This document shows, piece by piece, positions 46,102 to 55,884 of a DNA stretch of 64,000 nt (its first letter is position 1; every line of letters starts with the position of its first letter). The notes under the pieces were generated by a model. It was not told where the DNA came from, did no database searches, and saw nothing but the letters and a program-made list of their open reading frames with translations. The stretch is from contig NZ_AUAR01000003.1 in assembly GCF_000428825.1 (NCBI RefSeq), positions 62,001 to 126,000 of the forward strand, in the 5' to 3' direction. This DNA comes from Desulfomicrobium escambiense DSM 10707 (GTDB taxonomy: Bacteria > Desulfobacterota > Desulfovibrionia > Desulfovibrionales > Desulfomicrobiaceae). The translations under genes and the position numbers were made by a program.

Positions 46102-47006
46102 TGTCCGCGATCATGGATATTTTGCTGCGCCTGCTGGCCTGGCTGGTCCTGGCGCCGCTCGTTCCCGGCGTCATCAACAAGGTCAAGGCCTGGGTGGCCT
46201 GCAGGCAGGGACCGCCCGTGCTCCAGCTCTACTACGACCTGGCGCGCCTGTGGCGCAAAGGCGTGGTCGTCAGCACCCTGGCCTCGCCCGGCTTCGTCAT
46301 CGCACCGGCCGTGGCCTGGGTGGCGGTGGTCGGCGCAGCCCTGCTGCTGCCCCTGGCCGGGGCCGGGACGCCCGTATCCTTCGACGGCGACGTGCTGCTC
46401 CTGATCTACCTCTTGGCCCTGGCCCGCTTCTGCACGGCCTGGGGCGCCATGGAAACGGGATCGGCCTTCGAGGGCATGGGCGCGGCCCGCGAGGTCAGCT
46501 ACGCCGTGCTGGCCGAGGTCGGCATCATCACCGCCGTCCTGACCCTGGTGGTGCAGTCGGGCAGCATCTCCCTGTCGTCCATGTTCGCGCCGCTGCCCGG
46601 CCCCAGCGCGGCCCTGCTGGCCGTGGGGCTCTTCATCATCCTGCTGGCCGAAAACTGCCGCGTGCCCTTCGACGACCCCAATACGCACCTGGAGTTGACC
46701 ATGATCCACGAGGTCATGGTCCTGGACCACAGCGGGCCGCCCCTGGCCATGATCCTGCACGGCGCGTCGATCAAGCTGATGCTCTTCGCCGCCCTCCTGG
46801 CCCAGACCGTGCTGCCCCTGGCGGAACTGCCCCTGGCTGCGTCCGTCGCCGTCCTGGCCCTGGCCGTCCTGCTGACGGCCGTGGCCGTGGGTCTGGTGGA
46901 GTCCCTGACGGCTCGCCTGGCCTTCCGCCGGGTGCCGCTCCTGCTGACCATCGGTTTCCTGTTCTGCCTCTTTCCGCTGCTGCTGACATGGATGGGTGAC
47001 ATATGA
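46101..47006 (+). CDS. hyfC: HyfC/NuoH-like membrane subunit
   Basis: A 301-residue member of the complex I subunit 1 family (HycD/HyfC/EchB), which links the hydrophilic arm to the membrane. It has PLVPGVINKVKAWVACRQGP PVLQLYYDL, SAFEGMGAAREVSYAVLAE, ENCRVPFDDPNTHLELTMIHE and VLDHSGPPLAMILHGASIKL. The acidic and polar loops that form the quinone-side or electron-transfer interface in this family are present. Confidence 0.93.
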   Translation: MSAIMDILLRLLAWLVLAPLVPGVINKVKAWVACRQGPPVLQLYYDLARLWRKGVVVSTLASPGFVIAPAVAWVAVVGAALLLPLAGAGTPVSFDGDVLLLIYLLALARFCTAWGAMETGSAFEGMGAAREVSYAVLAEVGIITAVLTLVVQSGSISLSSMFAPLPGPSAALLAVGLFIILLAENCRVPFDDPNTHLELTMIHEVMVLDHSGPPLAMILHGASIKLMLFAALLAQTVLPLAELPLAASVAVLALAVLLTAVAVGLVESLTARLAFRRVPLLLTIGFLFCLFPLLLTWMGDI

Positions 47007-47647
47007 ACGATTCCCTCAATCTCCTCATCGGCCTGGCCATGGGCCTCAACCTCCTGGCCCTGGGCACCAGCCGGCTGCCCGTGCTGATCCGCGCCGTGGG
47101 CGCCCAGGGCGTGCTCTTGGGGCTGGTGCCGCTGGTCCTCGAAGCCCACGAACTGGACTGGCGCCTGGTGCTCATCACCCTGGCCACCGTGGCCGGCAAG
47201 GGCTTCCTCATCCCGGGGCTGCTGCACCGCGCCATGCGCACGGCCAACATCGCCCGCGAACTGGAACCCTACATCGCCTACATCCCGTCCCTGCTGCTGG
47301 GGGCCGGGGCGACCATCGCGGCCGTGTCCCTGGCCCGCCACCTGCCGCTCCTGCCAGAGCACGCCGGGACCCTGCACGTGCCCGGGGCCATCGCCCTGAT
47401 CCTGACCGGCTTCATCCTGCTCATCGGCCGGACCAAGGCCATCTCGCAGGTCTGCGGCTACCTGATCCTGGAAAACGGCATCTACCTCGCCGGCCTCCTG
47501 CTCATCCGCTCGACCCCGATCCTGGTGGAGTTCGGCATCCTGCTCGACGTCACCGTCGGCATCTTCGTCATCGGCATCATCGTCGACCGCATCCAGCGGG
47601 CCTTCGATTCCCTGGACACACGCAAACTCACGGCGCTGCACGAATGA
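47003..47647 (+). CDS. hyfE: HyfE-like membrane subunit
   Basis: A 214-residue membrane protein with about six hydrophobic segments. Placement between HyfC- and HyfF-like genes, and segments such as VGAQGVLLGLVPLVL, AGKGFLIPGLLHRAMRTANI, GYLILENGIYLAGLLL and LVEFGILLDVTVGIFVIGII, match HyfE of hydrogenase-4; the C-terminal half resembles NuoK. It overlaps both neighbours by 4 bp. Confidence 0.9.
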   Translation: MNDSLNLLIGLAMGLNLLALGTSRLPVLIRAVGAQGVLLGLVPLVLEAHELDWRLVLITLATVAGKGFLIPGLLHRAMRTANIARELEPYIAYIPSLLLGAGATIAAVSLARHLPLLPEHAGTLHVPGAIALILTGFILLIGRTKAISQVCGYLILENGIYLAGLLLIRSTPILVEFGILLDVTVGIFVIGIIVDRIQRAFDSLDTRKLTALHE

Positions 47648-49080
47648 ACTCCATGCTCCTGATCCTCATCCCCGTGGTCGGCGCGGCCCTGGCGGCCATC
47701 TGGCCCGACAGGCGCACGCGCCCCCTGCTGCTGCCCGCGGTCGGCGCCGCGCACTTCGCCCTGTGCCTGTGGCTCATGGCCGCACCGGCGGCCGTGGACC
47801 CGGCCGCGTGGCTGGCCTTCGACCCCCTGGCCCGGGCCATCCTGCCCGGCGTGTCCCTGCTCTTCCTGGTCTGCGCCTGCTACGCGGCCAGCTACCTCCG
47901 GCTCAAGGAGCAGGGAAACAGGGTCTTCGTCGCGGCCCTGCTCCTGGTCCTGGGCCTGCTGAGCGCGGGGCACCAGGCCCGGCACCTGGGCATCCTGTGG
48001 ATCGCCACCGAGGCCGTGACCCTGGCCTGCGTGCCCCTGATCCATTTCACGGGCACGCCGCGCGCCTTCGAGGCGACCTGGAAATACCTGCTGGTGGGCG
48101 GAACGGGCATCGCCCTGTCCCTGCTCGGATCCATCTGCCTGGGCTACGCCTCCCTGCACGGCGGCGGGTCCGGCGACATCACCTTCACGGCCCTGCTGGC
48201 CCACGGCCCGAGCCTGTCCAAAACCTGGGTCCTGACGGCCTGGGTCCTGCTGCTGGTCGGGTACGGCACCAAGATGGGCCTGGCCCCCATGCACACCTGG
48301 AAGCCCGACACCTACGGCGAGAGCCCCGGCCTGGTCGGCGCGCTGCTGGCGGGCGGGGTCACGTCCGTGGCCTTCACGGCCATCCTGCGCGTCAAGTCGG
48401 TCATCGACGCGGCCGGGGAAGGGGCCATGGCCGACCGCAGCCTTCTGGCCCTGGGCCTCTTCTCGACCCTGACCGCGGCCCTCTTCCTGCTGCGCACACG
48501 GGATTTCAAGCGCATGCTCGCCTATTCGAGCATCGAGCACATGGGCATCCTGTGCATCGCCTCGTCCTTCGGCAGCGCCGGGGTCTGGGCGGCCCTCTTC
48601 CATGTCTGGAGCAATGGCCTGACCAAGGGCACCCTCTTCCTGAGCGCCGGCAACCTGCAACGGGCCGCGGGGTCGGCCTCCATGGACGACGCGCGGGGCA
48701 TGTCCAAAATCCTGCCGCACAACTCCAGGCTCTTCGTCGCGGGCATGTTCGCCATCACGGCCTGCCCGCCCTTCGGCCCCTTCTTCAGCGAACTGCTCAT
48801 CGTCCGCACCGGCCTGGCGGGCGACCACCCATGGGCCATCGGCCTTTTCCTGGTCTGCCTGCTGCTGGCCTTCTTCGGGCTGTCCCACGTGGTTTTCGCC
48901 ATCGTCGACGGCCGGCCGCGCCTGAAGAAGCCCGACCCGGCCCACATCCGGGAGACCGCAGGCCTCGTCCTGCCGCCGCTGGCGCTGCTTGCCGCATCGC
49001 TCTGGCTCGGCCTCTTCACCCCGGCCATCCTCAAGGATGCCTGGTCCGCAGCAGTCCTTCAACTCTTCCCACTGCCATGA
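47644..49080 (+). CDS. hyfF: HyfF/NuoN-like proton-translocating subunit
   Basis: A 478-residue third antiporter-type subunit, shorter and distinct from the two HyfB copies. It has RHLGILWIATEAVTLACVPL, ATWKYLLVGGTGIALSLLGS, LVGYGTKMGLAPMHTWKPDT YGESPGLVGALLAG, and RDFKRMLAYSSIEHMGILCI, all HyfF-like. In all, the operon encodes three antiporter-type subunits. The ATG overlaps the hyfE stop (ATGA) and its own stop overlaps the next start. Confidence 0.92.
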   Translation: MNSMLLILIPVVGAALAAIWPDRRTRPLLLPAVGAAHFALCLWLMAAPAAVDPAAWLAFDPLARAILPGVSLLFLVCACYAASYLRLKEQGNRVFVAALLLVLGLLSAGHQARHLGILWIATEAVTLACVPLIHFTGTPRAFEATWKYLLVGGTGIALSLLGSICLGYASLHGGGSGDITFTALLAHGPSLSKTWVLTAWVLLLVGYGTKMGLAPMHTWKPDTYGESPGLVGALLAGGVTSVAFTAILRVKSVIDAAGEGAMADRSLLALGLFSTLTAALFLLRTRDFKRMLAYSSIEHMGILCIASSFGSAGVWAALFHVWSNGLTKGTLFLSAGNLQRAAGSASMDDARGMSKILPHNSRLFVAGMFAITACPPFGPFFSELLIVRTGLAGDHPWAIGLFLVCLLLAFFGLSHVVFAIVDGRPRLKKPDPAHIRETAGLVLPPLALLAASLWLGLFTPAILKDAWSAAVLQLFPLP

Positions 49081-50558
49081 ACACACTCGCACCGTTTTTC
49101 TCCTTCGCCAACGCATCCAGAGTCTCCTGGGCCTCGGTCCCGGTCTTTTCGGTGACCAAGCTCGTCCGCCTGACCGGCGAACTGATCCGGGGCGGCGCGC
49201 GCCTCGTGGCCTGGTTCGGGGTCCCGGACCATGACGAGACGACCCTGGTCGCCATCCTGGCCATGGACGACGACAGCATCCTCGGCGTGGCCCGCAGCGA
49301 ACCCGTCAGCGGCTCGTACCCGTCCCTTACGCCCAAATACCCCCAGGCCCATCTTTTCGAGCGCGAGGCCTGGGAACAGCACGGGCTGGTCCCCGTCGGC
49401 CACCCGTGGCTCAAGCCCGTGCGGCACACCAACGGCGACGCGCCGGCCAACGCGCCCTTCTTCCGCGTGGAAGGCGGCGAGGTGCACGAGGTGGCCGTGG
49501 GGCCGGTCCACGCCGGAGTCATCGAACCCGGGCACTTCCGCTTCCAGTGCGCCGGCGAGGAGGTCATGCATCTGGAGATCGCCCTGGGTTACCAGCACCG
49601 CGGCGTGGAGGATGCCCTGGCCGGCGGTCCCCACCGCGGCACCGTGTTCCAGATGGAGGCCGTGGCCGGAGATTCGACCATCGCCCATGCCACGGCTCAC
49701 GCCATGGTCATGGAGGCCCTGGCCGGCGTCGAGGCACCCCTGCGCGCCCAGTGGCTAAGAGCCGTGGCCCTGGAACTCGAACGACTGGCCAACCACACCG
49801 GCGACATGGGCGCCCTGGCCATGGACGTGGCCTTTCTGCCGACCTCATCCGCCTGCGGCAAGATCAGGGGCGACTTCCTGAACCTCACGGCGCTGCTGTG
49901 CGGCAACCGCTTCGGCCGCGGCCTGGTCCGTCCCGGCGGGTGCATGCACGACCTGGAGCCGGAGCGCCTGGCCACCCTAGTCGAACGGCTGAAAACCCAC
50001 ATGGCGGATGTCGAGCAGGCCATGGCCTGGTTCTGGGACGCGGCCTCGGTGCGCGTACGCTTCCGTAACGTCGGCGTCGTGCACCCGCCCCAGGCCGTAA
50101 ACATAGGGCTGGTCGGCCCCGCGGCGCGGGCCTGCGGGCTGGTCCGGGACGTGCGCTTCGACCACCCGGCGGGTTGGCACCGCTTCTCCCAGGCCCCTGT
50201 GGCGGTCTGGCCCAGCGGCGATATCTTCGCCCGGGCCCGCGTGAGGTCCCTGGAAGTGCAGCGTTCGGGCCGCTATCTTTTCGAACAGCTGGCCGAACCC
50301 GTGGACGGCGAACTGCGCACCGCACTTGGAGCACCCCAGCCCGAAGCCCTGGCCGTGGCCCTGGTGGAGGGATGGCGCGGCGAGGTCTGCCACGTGGCCC
50401 TGACGGGCCATGACGGACGCTTCCGGCGCTACAAGATCAAGGACCCGTCCTTCCACAACTGGTCCGGCCTGGCCCTGGCCCTGCGCGGCACGGCCGTCTC
50501 GGACTTTCCCATCTGCAACAAGAGCTTCAACCTGTCCTACTGCGGGTTCGATCTGTAA
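49077..50558 (+). CDS. hyfG: HyfG/NuoD-like large subunit lacking most NiFe-ligand cysteines (Ehr type)
   Basis: A 493-residue fusion of a NuoC-like N-domain (about 1-120; TPKYPQAHLFEREAWEQHGL) and a NuoD/hydrogenase large-subunit domain (GHFRFQCAGEEVMHLEIALG YQHRGVE). In true group 4 hydrogenases the NiFe site uses CGxC near the start and CxxC near the end of the latter. Here the first motif reads VAGDSTIAHATAH (A197, S200 in place of Cys; H204 kept). The C-terminal motif reads FNLSYCGFDL (L486 in place of Cys, C489 kept). Three of four ligands are gone, so a NiFe centre should not assemble. This fits energy-converting hydrogenase-related (Ehr) complexes, which are known from comparative work to lack NiFe ligands and whose substrate is unknown. 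Confidence 0.9.
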   Translation: MNTLAPFFSFANASRVSWASVPVFSVTKLVRLTGELIRGGARLVAWFGVPDHDETTLVAILAMDDDSILGVARSEPVSGSYPSLTPKYPQAHLFEREAWEQHGLVPVGHPWLKPVRHTNGDAPANAPFFRVEGGEVHEVAVGPVHAGVIEPGHFRFQCAGEEVMHLEIALGYQHRGVEDALAGGPHRGTVFQMEAVAGDSTIAHATAHAMVMEALAGVEAPLRAQWLRAVALELERLANHTGDMGALAMDVAFLPTSSACGKIRGDFLNLTALLCGNRFGRGLVRPGGCMHDLEPERLATLVERLKTHMADVEQAMAWFWDAASVRVRFRNVGVVHPPQAVNIGLVGPAARACGLVRDVRFDHPAGWHRFSQAPVAVWPSGDIFARARVRSLEVQRSGRYLFEQLAEPVDGELRTALGAPQPEALAVALVEGWRGEVCHVALTGHDGRFRRYKIKDPSFHNWSGLALALRGTAVSDFPICNKSFNLSYCGFDL

Positions 50559-50569
50559 GGGGAGCGCTC

Positions 50570-51361
50570 ATGTACATTTTCGACACCCTCATGAACCGCA
50601 TGCGCCGCGGCTGCCAGACCATGGCCTACCCCCACGGCCCGGCCCCGGCCCTGCCCGACCGCCACGGCGGCGCCCTGCGCCTGGATGCCTCGGCCTGCCC
50701 GGCAGGCTGCGACGCATGCGCCGAAGTCTGCCCCACGGGCGCCATCTCGCGGCAACCCGGATCGAGCACGACATTGGACCTCGGCCGCTGCCTGTTTTGC
50801 GGGGCCTGCACCAAGACCTGTCCCCACGGCGCCGTGACGCGCACAAGCGACCACCGCCTGGCGGTGCGTCGCCGGGACGACCTGCTCCTGGGCAAGCCCG
50901 GCGAGGAGGAGCTGCGCCTGGCCGAAGCCCTGGACAAAAAGATGAAGAGCCTCCTGGGACGCTCCCTGCGCCTGCGGCAGGTCAGCGCCGGCGGGTGCTG
51001 CGCCTGCGAGGCGGACATCAACGTGCTCGGGACCATCGGCTGGGACCTGGGCCGCTTCGGCATCCAGTACGTGGCCTCGCCGCGCCACGCCGACGGCGTG
51101 CTCATCACCGGCCCCGTGACCAAGGGCATGGAGCTGGCCCTGCGCAAGACCTGGGAGGCCGTACCCGAGCCGCGCATCGCCATCGCCCTGGGCGCCTGCG
51201 CCATCAGCGGCGGGCCCTTTATCGGCCACCCGCAGCACAACGGCGGGGCCGACCCGGTGGTGCCCATCGACCTCTACATTCCCGGCTGCCCGCCTCACCC
51301 CCTGACCATCCTCGACGGGTTCCTGCGCCTGCTGGGGCGCCTCGAAGAACAGAAAGGCTGA
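50570..51361 (+). CDS. hyfI: ferredoxin-NuoB fusion, small electron-transfer subunit of Ehr complex
   Basis: A 263-residue protein joining two usual subunits. Residues 40-90 form a two-[4Fe-4S] ferredoxin (CPAGCDACAEVCP, cysteines 43/47/50/54; CLFCGACTKTCP, cysteines 74/77/80/84), like HyfH/NuoI. Residues 135-260 are a NuoB/HyfI domain with the N2-type cluster ligands C143, C146 (GGCCACEADINV), C210 (LGACAISGG) and C240 (IPGCPPHP). The electron path to the large subunit is therefore intact even though the NiFe site is lost. Separate HyfH and HyfI genes are absent, consistent with a fusion. It is the last gene before a terminator. Confidence 0.9.
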   Translation: MYIFDTLMNRMRRGCQTMAYPHGPAPALPDRHGGALRLDASACPAGCDACAEVCPTGAISRQPGSSTTLDLGRCLFCGACTKTCPHGAVTRTSDHRLAVRRRDDLLLGKPGEEELRLAEALDKKMKSLLGRSLRLRQVSAGGCCACEADINVLGTIGWDLGRFGIQYVASPRHADGVLITGPVTKGMELALRKTWEAVPEPRIAIALGACAISGGPFIGHPQHNGGADPVVPIDLYIPGCPPHPLTILDGFLRLLGRLEEQKG

Positions 51362-51395
51362 TCTTTCGGGACGCAACTCCCTGGAAAAAGGGCGC

Positions 51396-51429
51396 AAAAA
51401 AGGGCCGGGATCGCTCCCGGCCCTTTTTT
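51396..51429. terminator. bidirectional terminator between Ehr operon and groEL
   Basis: The stem AAAAAGGGCCGGGA / TCCCGGCCCTTTTT with loop TCGC has A-tracts on the left and T-tracts on the right, so it can stop transcription from both the Ehr operon (plus) and groEL (minus), which converge here. Confidence 0.93.
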
Positions 51430-51447
51430 GGGCTATGGCAAATCTGC

Positions 51448-53097
<1,650 letters not shown>

Positions 53098-53112
53098 TTA
53101 TGTAATGAAAGA

Positions 53113-53403
<291 letters not shown>

Positions 53404-53450
53404 GTTTTCCTCCAAGATGTTTAAGAATTGCTTCCGAATAGATAAAATTT

Positions 53451-53477
53451 CTGGCACTCTTCACCAACAAGTGCCAA
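53451..53477 (-). promoter_or_regulatory. CIRCE operator of groESL (HrcA binding site)
   Basis: On the minus strand TTGGCACTT-N9-GAGTGCCAG matches the CIRCE consensus TTAGCACTC-N9-GAGTGCTAA in 14 of 18 positions with the exact 9-bp spacer. The A-to-G change in the left arm is matched by T-to-C in the right, keeping the symmetry. It lies about 48 nt before groES. HrcA should repress here and be released by heat or misfolding stress. Confidence 0.85.
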
Positions 53478-53702
53478 CACGCGGGCCTGTTCGTTCCTCG
53501 CCGGTCCGCGCAAGACAGAGGCCCAAATAATCCCTGCCCCGGTGAAGTCAAGGGCGACCGCGCAAAAAAATTTCATGTTCATCCGGATTTTTCCGCGGCC
53601 GGCCTGCGCGTCTTGTGATTCCGGCCGAGGCAGGCTATGGATTTCGCCTTGAAAACGCGTCCCGATTCGATCAGGGACGACACCGCAGACAAGGACACGC
53701 CC

Positions 53703-54986
53703 ATGCTCGACATCAAATTCGTTCGCTCCAACACCGACGACGTCAAGGAAGGCCTGCGCAAGAGGCGCAGCAAGCTCGACCTCGACGAGTTCCTGGCCAT
53801 CGACCAGAAGCGCCGCGACCTCCTGCTGGAGGCCGAGGAGCTCAAGGCCCGCCGCAACCAGGCCTCGGGCGACATCGCCCGCATGAAGAAAACCGGCGAG
53901 AACGCCGACGCCCTTCTGGCCGAGCTCGGGGCCATGTCCACCCGCATCAAGGCGCTGGACGAGGAACTCAAGGACATCGACGGCCAGACCGAGCAGTGGG
54001 TCATGTCCATCCCCAACGTCCCGCACCCCTCGGTCCCCGAGGGCGTGGACGACTCGGACAACGTGCAGGTCCGCACCTGGGGCGCCAAGCCCGAGCTGGA
54101 CTTCGCCCCGAAGGAACACTGGGAACTGGGCACGGCCCTGGGCGGCCTGGACTTCGAGACCGCGGCCAAGATCACGGGCAGCCGCTTCGTCCTCCTGAAG
54201 GGCTGGGCCGCGCGCATGGAACGGGCGCTCATCAGCCTCATGCTCGACGTGCAGACCATGGAGAACGGCTACGACGAGGTCATGCCCCCGGTCATCGTCA
54301 ACCGCGAGAGCCTCATGGGCACCGGCCAGCTCCCGAAATTCGAAGAAGACCTCTTCCGCCTGGGCGACTCCAACTACTACCTCATCCCCACGGCCGAGGT
54401 CCCGGTGACCAACATCTACCGCGACACGACCCTGGCCGAAGGCGCCCTGCCCATCGCCCACTGCGCCTACACGGCCTGCTTCCGCTCCGAAGCCGGCTCC
54501 TACGGCAAGGACACCAAGGGCATGATCCGCCAGCACCAGTTCGACAAGGTGGAGCTGGTGCGCTTCGTCCACCCCGACACTTCCTACGACGAACTGGAAA
54601 AGCTGCTGGGCCACGCCGAGAGCATCCTGCAGAGGCTGGGTCTGCACTACCGGGTGGTCACGCTGTGTGCCGGAGATTTGGGCTTTTCATCCGCGAAAAC
54701 TTACGATATAGAAGTTTGGTTGCCCGGTCAGGACAAGTATCGCGAGATCTCGTCCTGCTCCAACTTCGAGGACTTCCAGGCCCGCCGGGCCGGGATCCGC
54801 TTCAAGCCGGTGGCCTCGAAGAAGAGCAGACTGGTGCACACCCTGAATGGCTCTGGTCTGGCCGTCGGCCGAACAATGGTAGCGATTCTGGAGAATTACC
54901 AGCAGGCCGACGGGTCGGTCATCGTCCCCGAAGCACTGCGTCCGTACATGAACGGACAGGAAAGGATCGAACTGAAAAAAGGATGA
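53703..54986 (+). CDS. serS: seryl-tRNA synthetase
   Basis: A 427-residue class II synthetase. The start at 53703 (AAGGA upstream, opening [20 protein letters not shown]) is the usual SerS N-terminus and is preferred over 53637. The N-terminal antiparallel coiled-coil arm (about 30-105) grips tRNA-Ser. The catalytic core has motif 2 [46 protein letters not shown], and motif 3 [20 protein letters not shown]. It lies just upstream of a tRNA cluster that does not include tRNA-Ser. Confidence 0.98.
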   Translation: MLDIKFVRSNTDDVKEGLRKRRSKLDLDEFLAIDQKRRDLLLEAEELKARRNQASGDIARMKKTGENADALLAELGAMSTRIKALDEELKDIDGQTEQWVMSIPNVPHPSVPEGVDDSDNVQVRTWGAKPELDFAPKEHWELGTALGGLDFETAAKITGSRFVLLKGWAARMERALISLMLDVQTMENGYDEVMPPVIVNRESLMGTGQLPKFEEDLFRLGDSNYYLIPTAEVPVTNIYRDTTLAEGALPIAHCAYTACFRSEAGSYGKDTKGMIRQHQFDKVELVRFVHPDTSYDELEKLLGHAESILQRLGLHYRVVTLCAGDLGFSSAKTYDIEVWLPGQDKYREISSCSNFEDFQARRAGIRFKPVASKKSRLVHTLNGSGLAVGRTMVAILENYQQADGSVIVPEALRPYMNGQERIELKKG

Positions 54987-54995
54987 CTTTCCGGC

Positions 54996-55022
54996 TTGAC
55001 AAGCAGATGGCCCGACTATAGA
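54996..55022 (+). promoter_or_regulatory. promoter of tRNA cluster
   Basis: TTGACA (54996-55001) is a perfect -35, and TATAGA (55017-55022) is a good -10. The spacer is short (15 nt), as allowed for some stable-RNA promoters. It starts 10 nt after the serS stop and 16 nt before tRNA-Lys. Confidence 0.55.
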
Positions 55023-55037
55023 AGCGTCTTCTCTTTC

Positions 55038-55113
55038 GGGCCGTTAACTCAGACGGTAGAGTATCTGCCTTTTAAGCAGAGAGTCGAAGGTTCGATCCCT
55101 TCACGGCCCACCA
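55038..55113 (+). tRNA. tRNA-Lys (anticodon UUU)
   Basis: A 76-nt tRNA with acceptor GGGCCGT/ACGGCCC, discriminator A and encoded CCA. The anticodon stem TCTGC/GCAGA with loop CTTTTAA gives UUU. The T-arm GAAGGTTCGATCCCTTC is canonical. Confidence 0.96.
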
Positions 55114-55122
55114 AAACCTTGC

Positions 55123-55198
55123 GTCCCCATCGTCTAGTGGCCTAGGACGGCGGCCTCTCACGCCGCTAACAGGGGTTCAAACCCCCTTGGGGACGCCA
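55123..55198 (+). tRNA. tRNA-Glu (anticodon CUC)
   Basis: A 76-nt tRNA with acceptor GTCCCCA/TGGGGAC, discriminator G and CCA. The anticodon stem GCGGC/GCCGC with loop CTCTCAC gives CUC. Apart from the anticodon arm and a D-loop two bases shorter, it closely resembles the two Glu-UUC genes downstream. Confidence 0.95.
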
Positions 55199-55221
55199 CT
55201 TTTTTTTCTGACGCGGTTCGC

Positions 55222-55299
55222 GTCCCCATCGTCTAGCTAGGTCCAGGACACCGGCCTTTCACGCCGATAACAGGGGTTCAAATCCCCTTGGGGACGCCA
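55222..55299 (+). tRNA. tRNA-Glu (anticodon UUC), first copy
   Basis: A 78-nt tRNA with acceptor GTCCCCA/TGGGGAC, discriminator G and CCA. The anticodon loop CTTTCAC gives UUC. It is identical over its whole length to the copy at 55382-55459. Confidence 0.96.
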
Positions 55300-55306
55300 A
55301 ATATTT

Positions 55307-55380
55307 TGGGCGATCGTTCAACGGCAGGACAGCGGACTCTGACTCCGTCAATCTTAGTTCGAATCTAAGTCGCCCAGCCA
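55307..55380 (+). tRNA. tRNA-Gln (anticodon CUG)
   Basis: A 74-nt tRNA with acceptor TGGGCGA/TCGCCCA (U-A first pair, typical of bacterial tRNA-Gln), discriminator G and CCA. The anticodon loop CTCTGAC gives CUG. It lies between the two identical Glu-UUC genes. Confidence 0.95.
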
Positions 55381-55381
55381 C

Positions 55382-55459
55382 GTCCCCATCGTCTAGCTAG
55401 GTCCAGGACACCGGCCTTTCACGCCGATAACAGGGGTTCAAATCCCCTTGGGGACGCCA
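55382..55459 (+). tRNA. tRNA-Glu (anticodon UUC), second copy; island attachment site
   Basis: An exact copy of the tRNA at 55222-55299. Its last 44 bp (55416-55459, anticodon loop to CCA) recur at 59911-59954, the pattern left when a mobile element integrates into a tRNA 3' end and restores it. This gene is intact and should be functional. Confidence 0.96.
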
Positions 55460-55470
55460 CAAGAAAGCAA

Positions 55471-55505
55471 GGTCTTTCAGCGCACGCTGGAAGGCCTTTT
55501 TCTTT
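55471..55505 (+). terminator. terminator downstream of tRNA cluster (island side)
   Basis: A 12-bp stem GGTCTTTCAGCG / CGCTGGAAGGCC (two G-U pairs, no mismatch; apical loop just CA, so the top pairs probably open) is followed by TTTTTCTTT. It lies 11 nt after the last tRNA and would end the tRNA transcript despite the insertion. Confidence 0.8.
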
Positions 55506-55884
55506 GGCTCACATCGCAGCCACATTTTCCAAAAGTCGTCGTCGCTCGTTCCCGAAAATCCGCCAGAAGCCGTCTCGACACCGAAGCCGGACCAGGACGC
55601 CCCCCCCTTCCGGCCGGGCAAGAGCTATCGGTCTCCCTCACGGTTACGCAACAAAACCCTCCTCCCTCGTACAGCGCGGCCCTTTGGCCGGCACAGGCCT
55701 TACGCCACCTGCATTCTCCGCTCGACGCCAAGTCCCCCATGGCGTATGTAAGGAGATTCGTTTCGTTCCCGATGGTTCGCCCTGAAACTTGCCCACGAAA
55801 ATCAGGCAATCTCCGGGCGTCATGGCCACACCCAAACCATGCAGGCCGCTCTGGCGGCTTTGCCCAAAACAAAGCGAGGCAACC
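55506..55884. other. island leader region, no gene seen
   Basis: About 380 bp between the tRNA terminator and the PP-loop gene. I looked for a small precursor-peptide gene with a ribosome binding site on both strands and found none that is convincing. Minus-strand frames here run into the tRNA and are artefacts. The promoter of the downstream cassette must lie here, but no clear -35/-10 pair stands out. Confidence 0.4.

Noticed and set aside
47763-49076. A 931-residue start for the Ehr large subunit
   Set aside because: The upstream part is a shadow of the HyfF-like gene. The homologous N-terminus begins at 49077, coupled to the hyfF stop.
49077-50558. Annotating the large subunit as an active [NiFe] hydrogenase
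   Set aside because: Only one of the four NiFe-ligand cysteines remains (A197, S200, L486, C489), so a hydrogenase active site is not supported.
55397-55621. Minus-strand ORF reading through tRNA-Glu
   Set aside because: Its end is the reverse translation of a tRNA, a well-known artefact.
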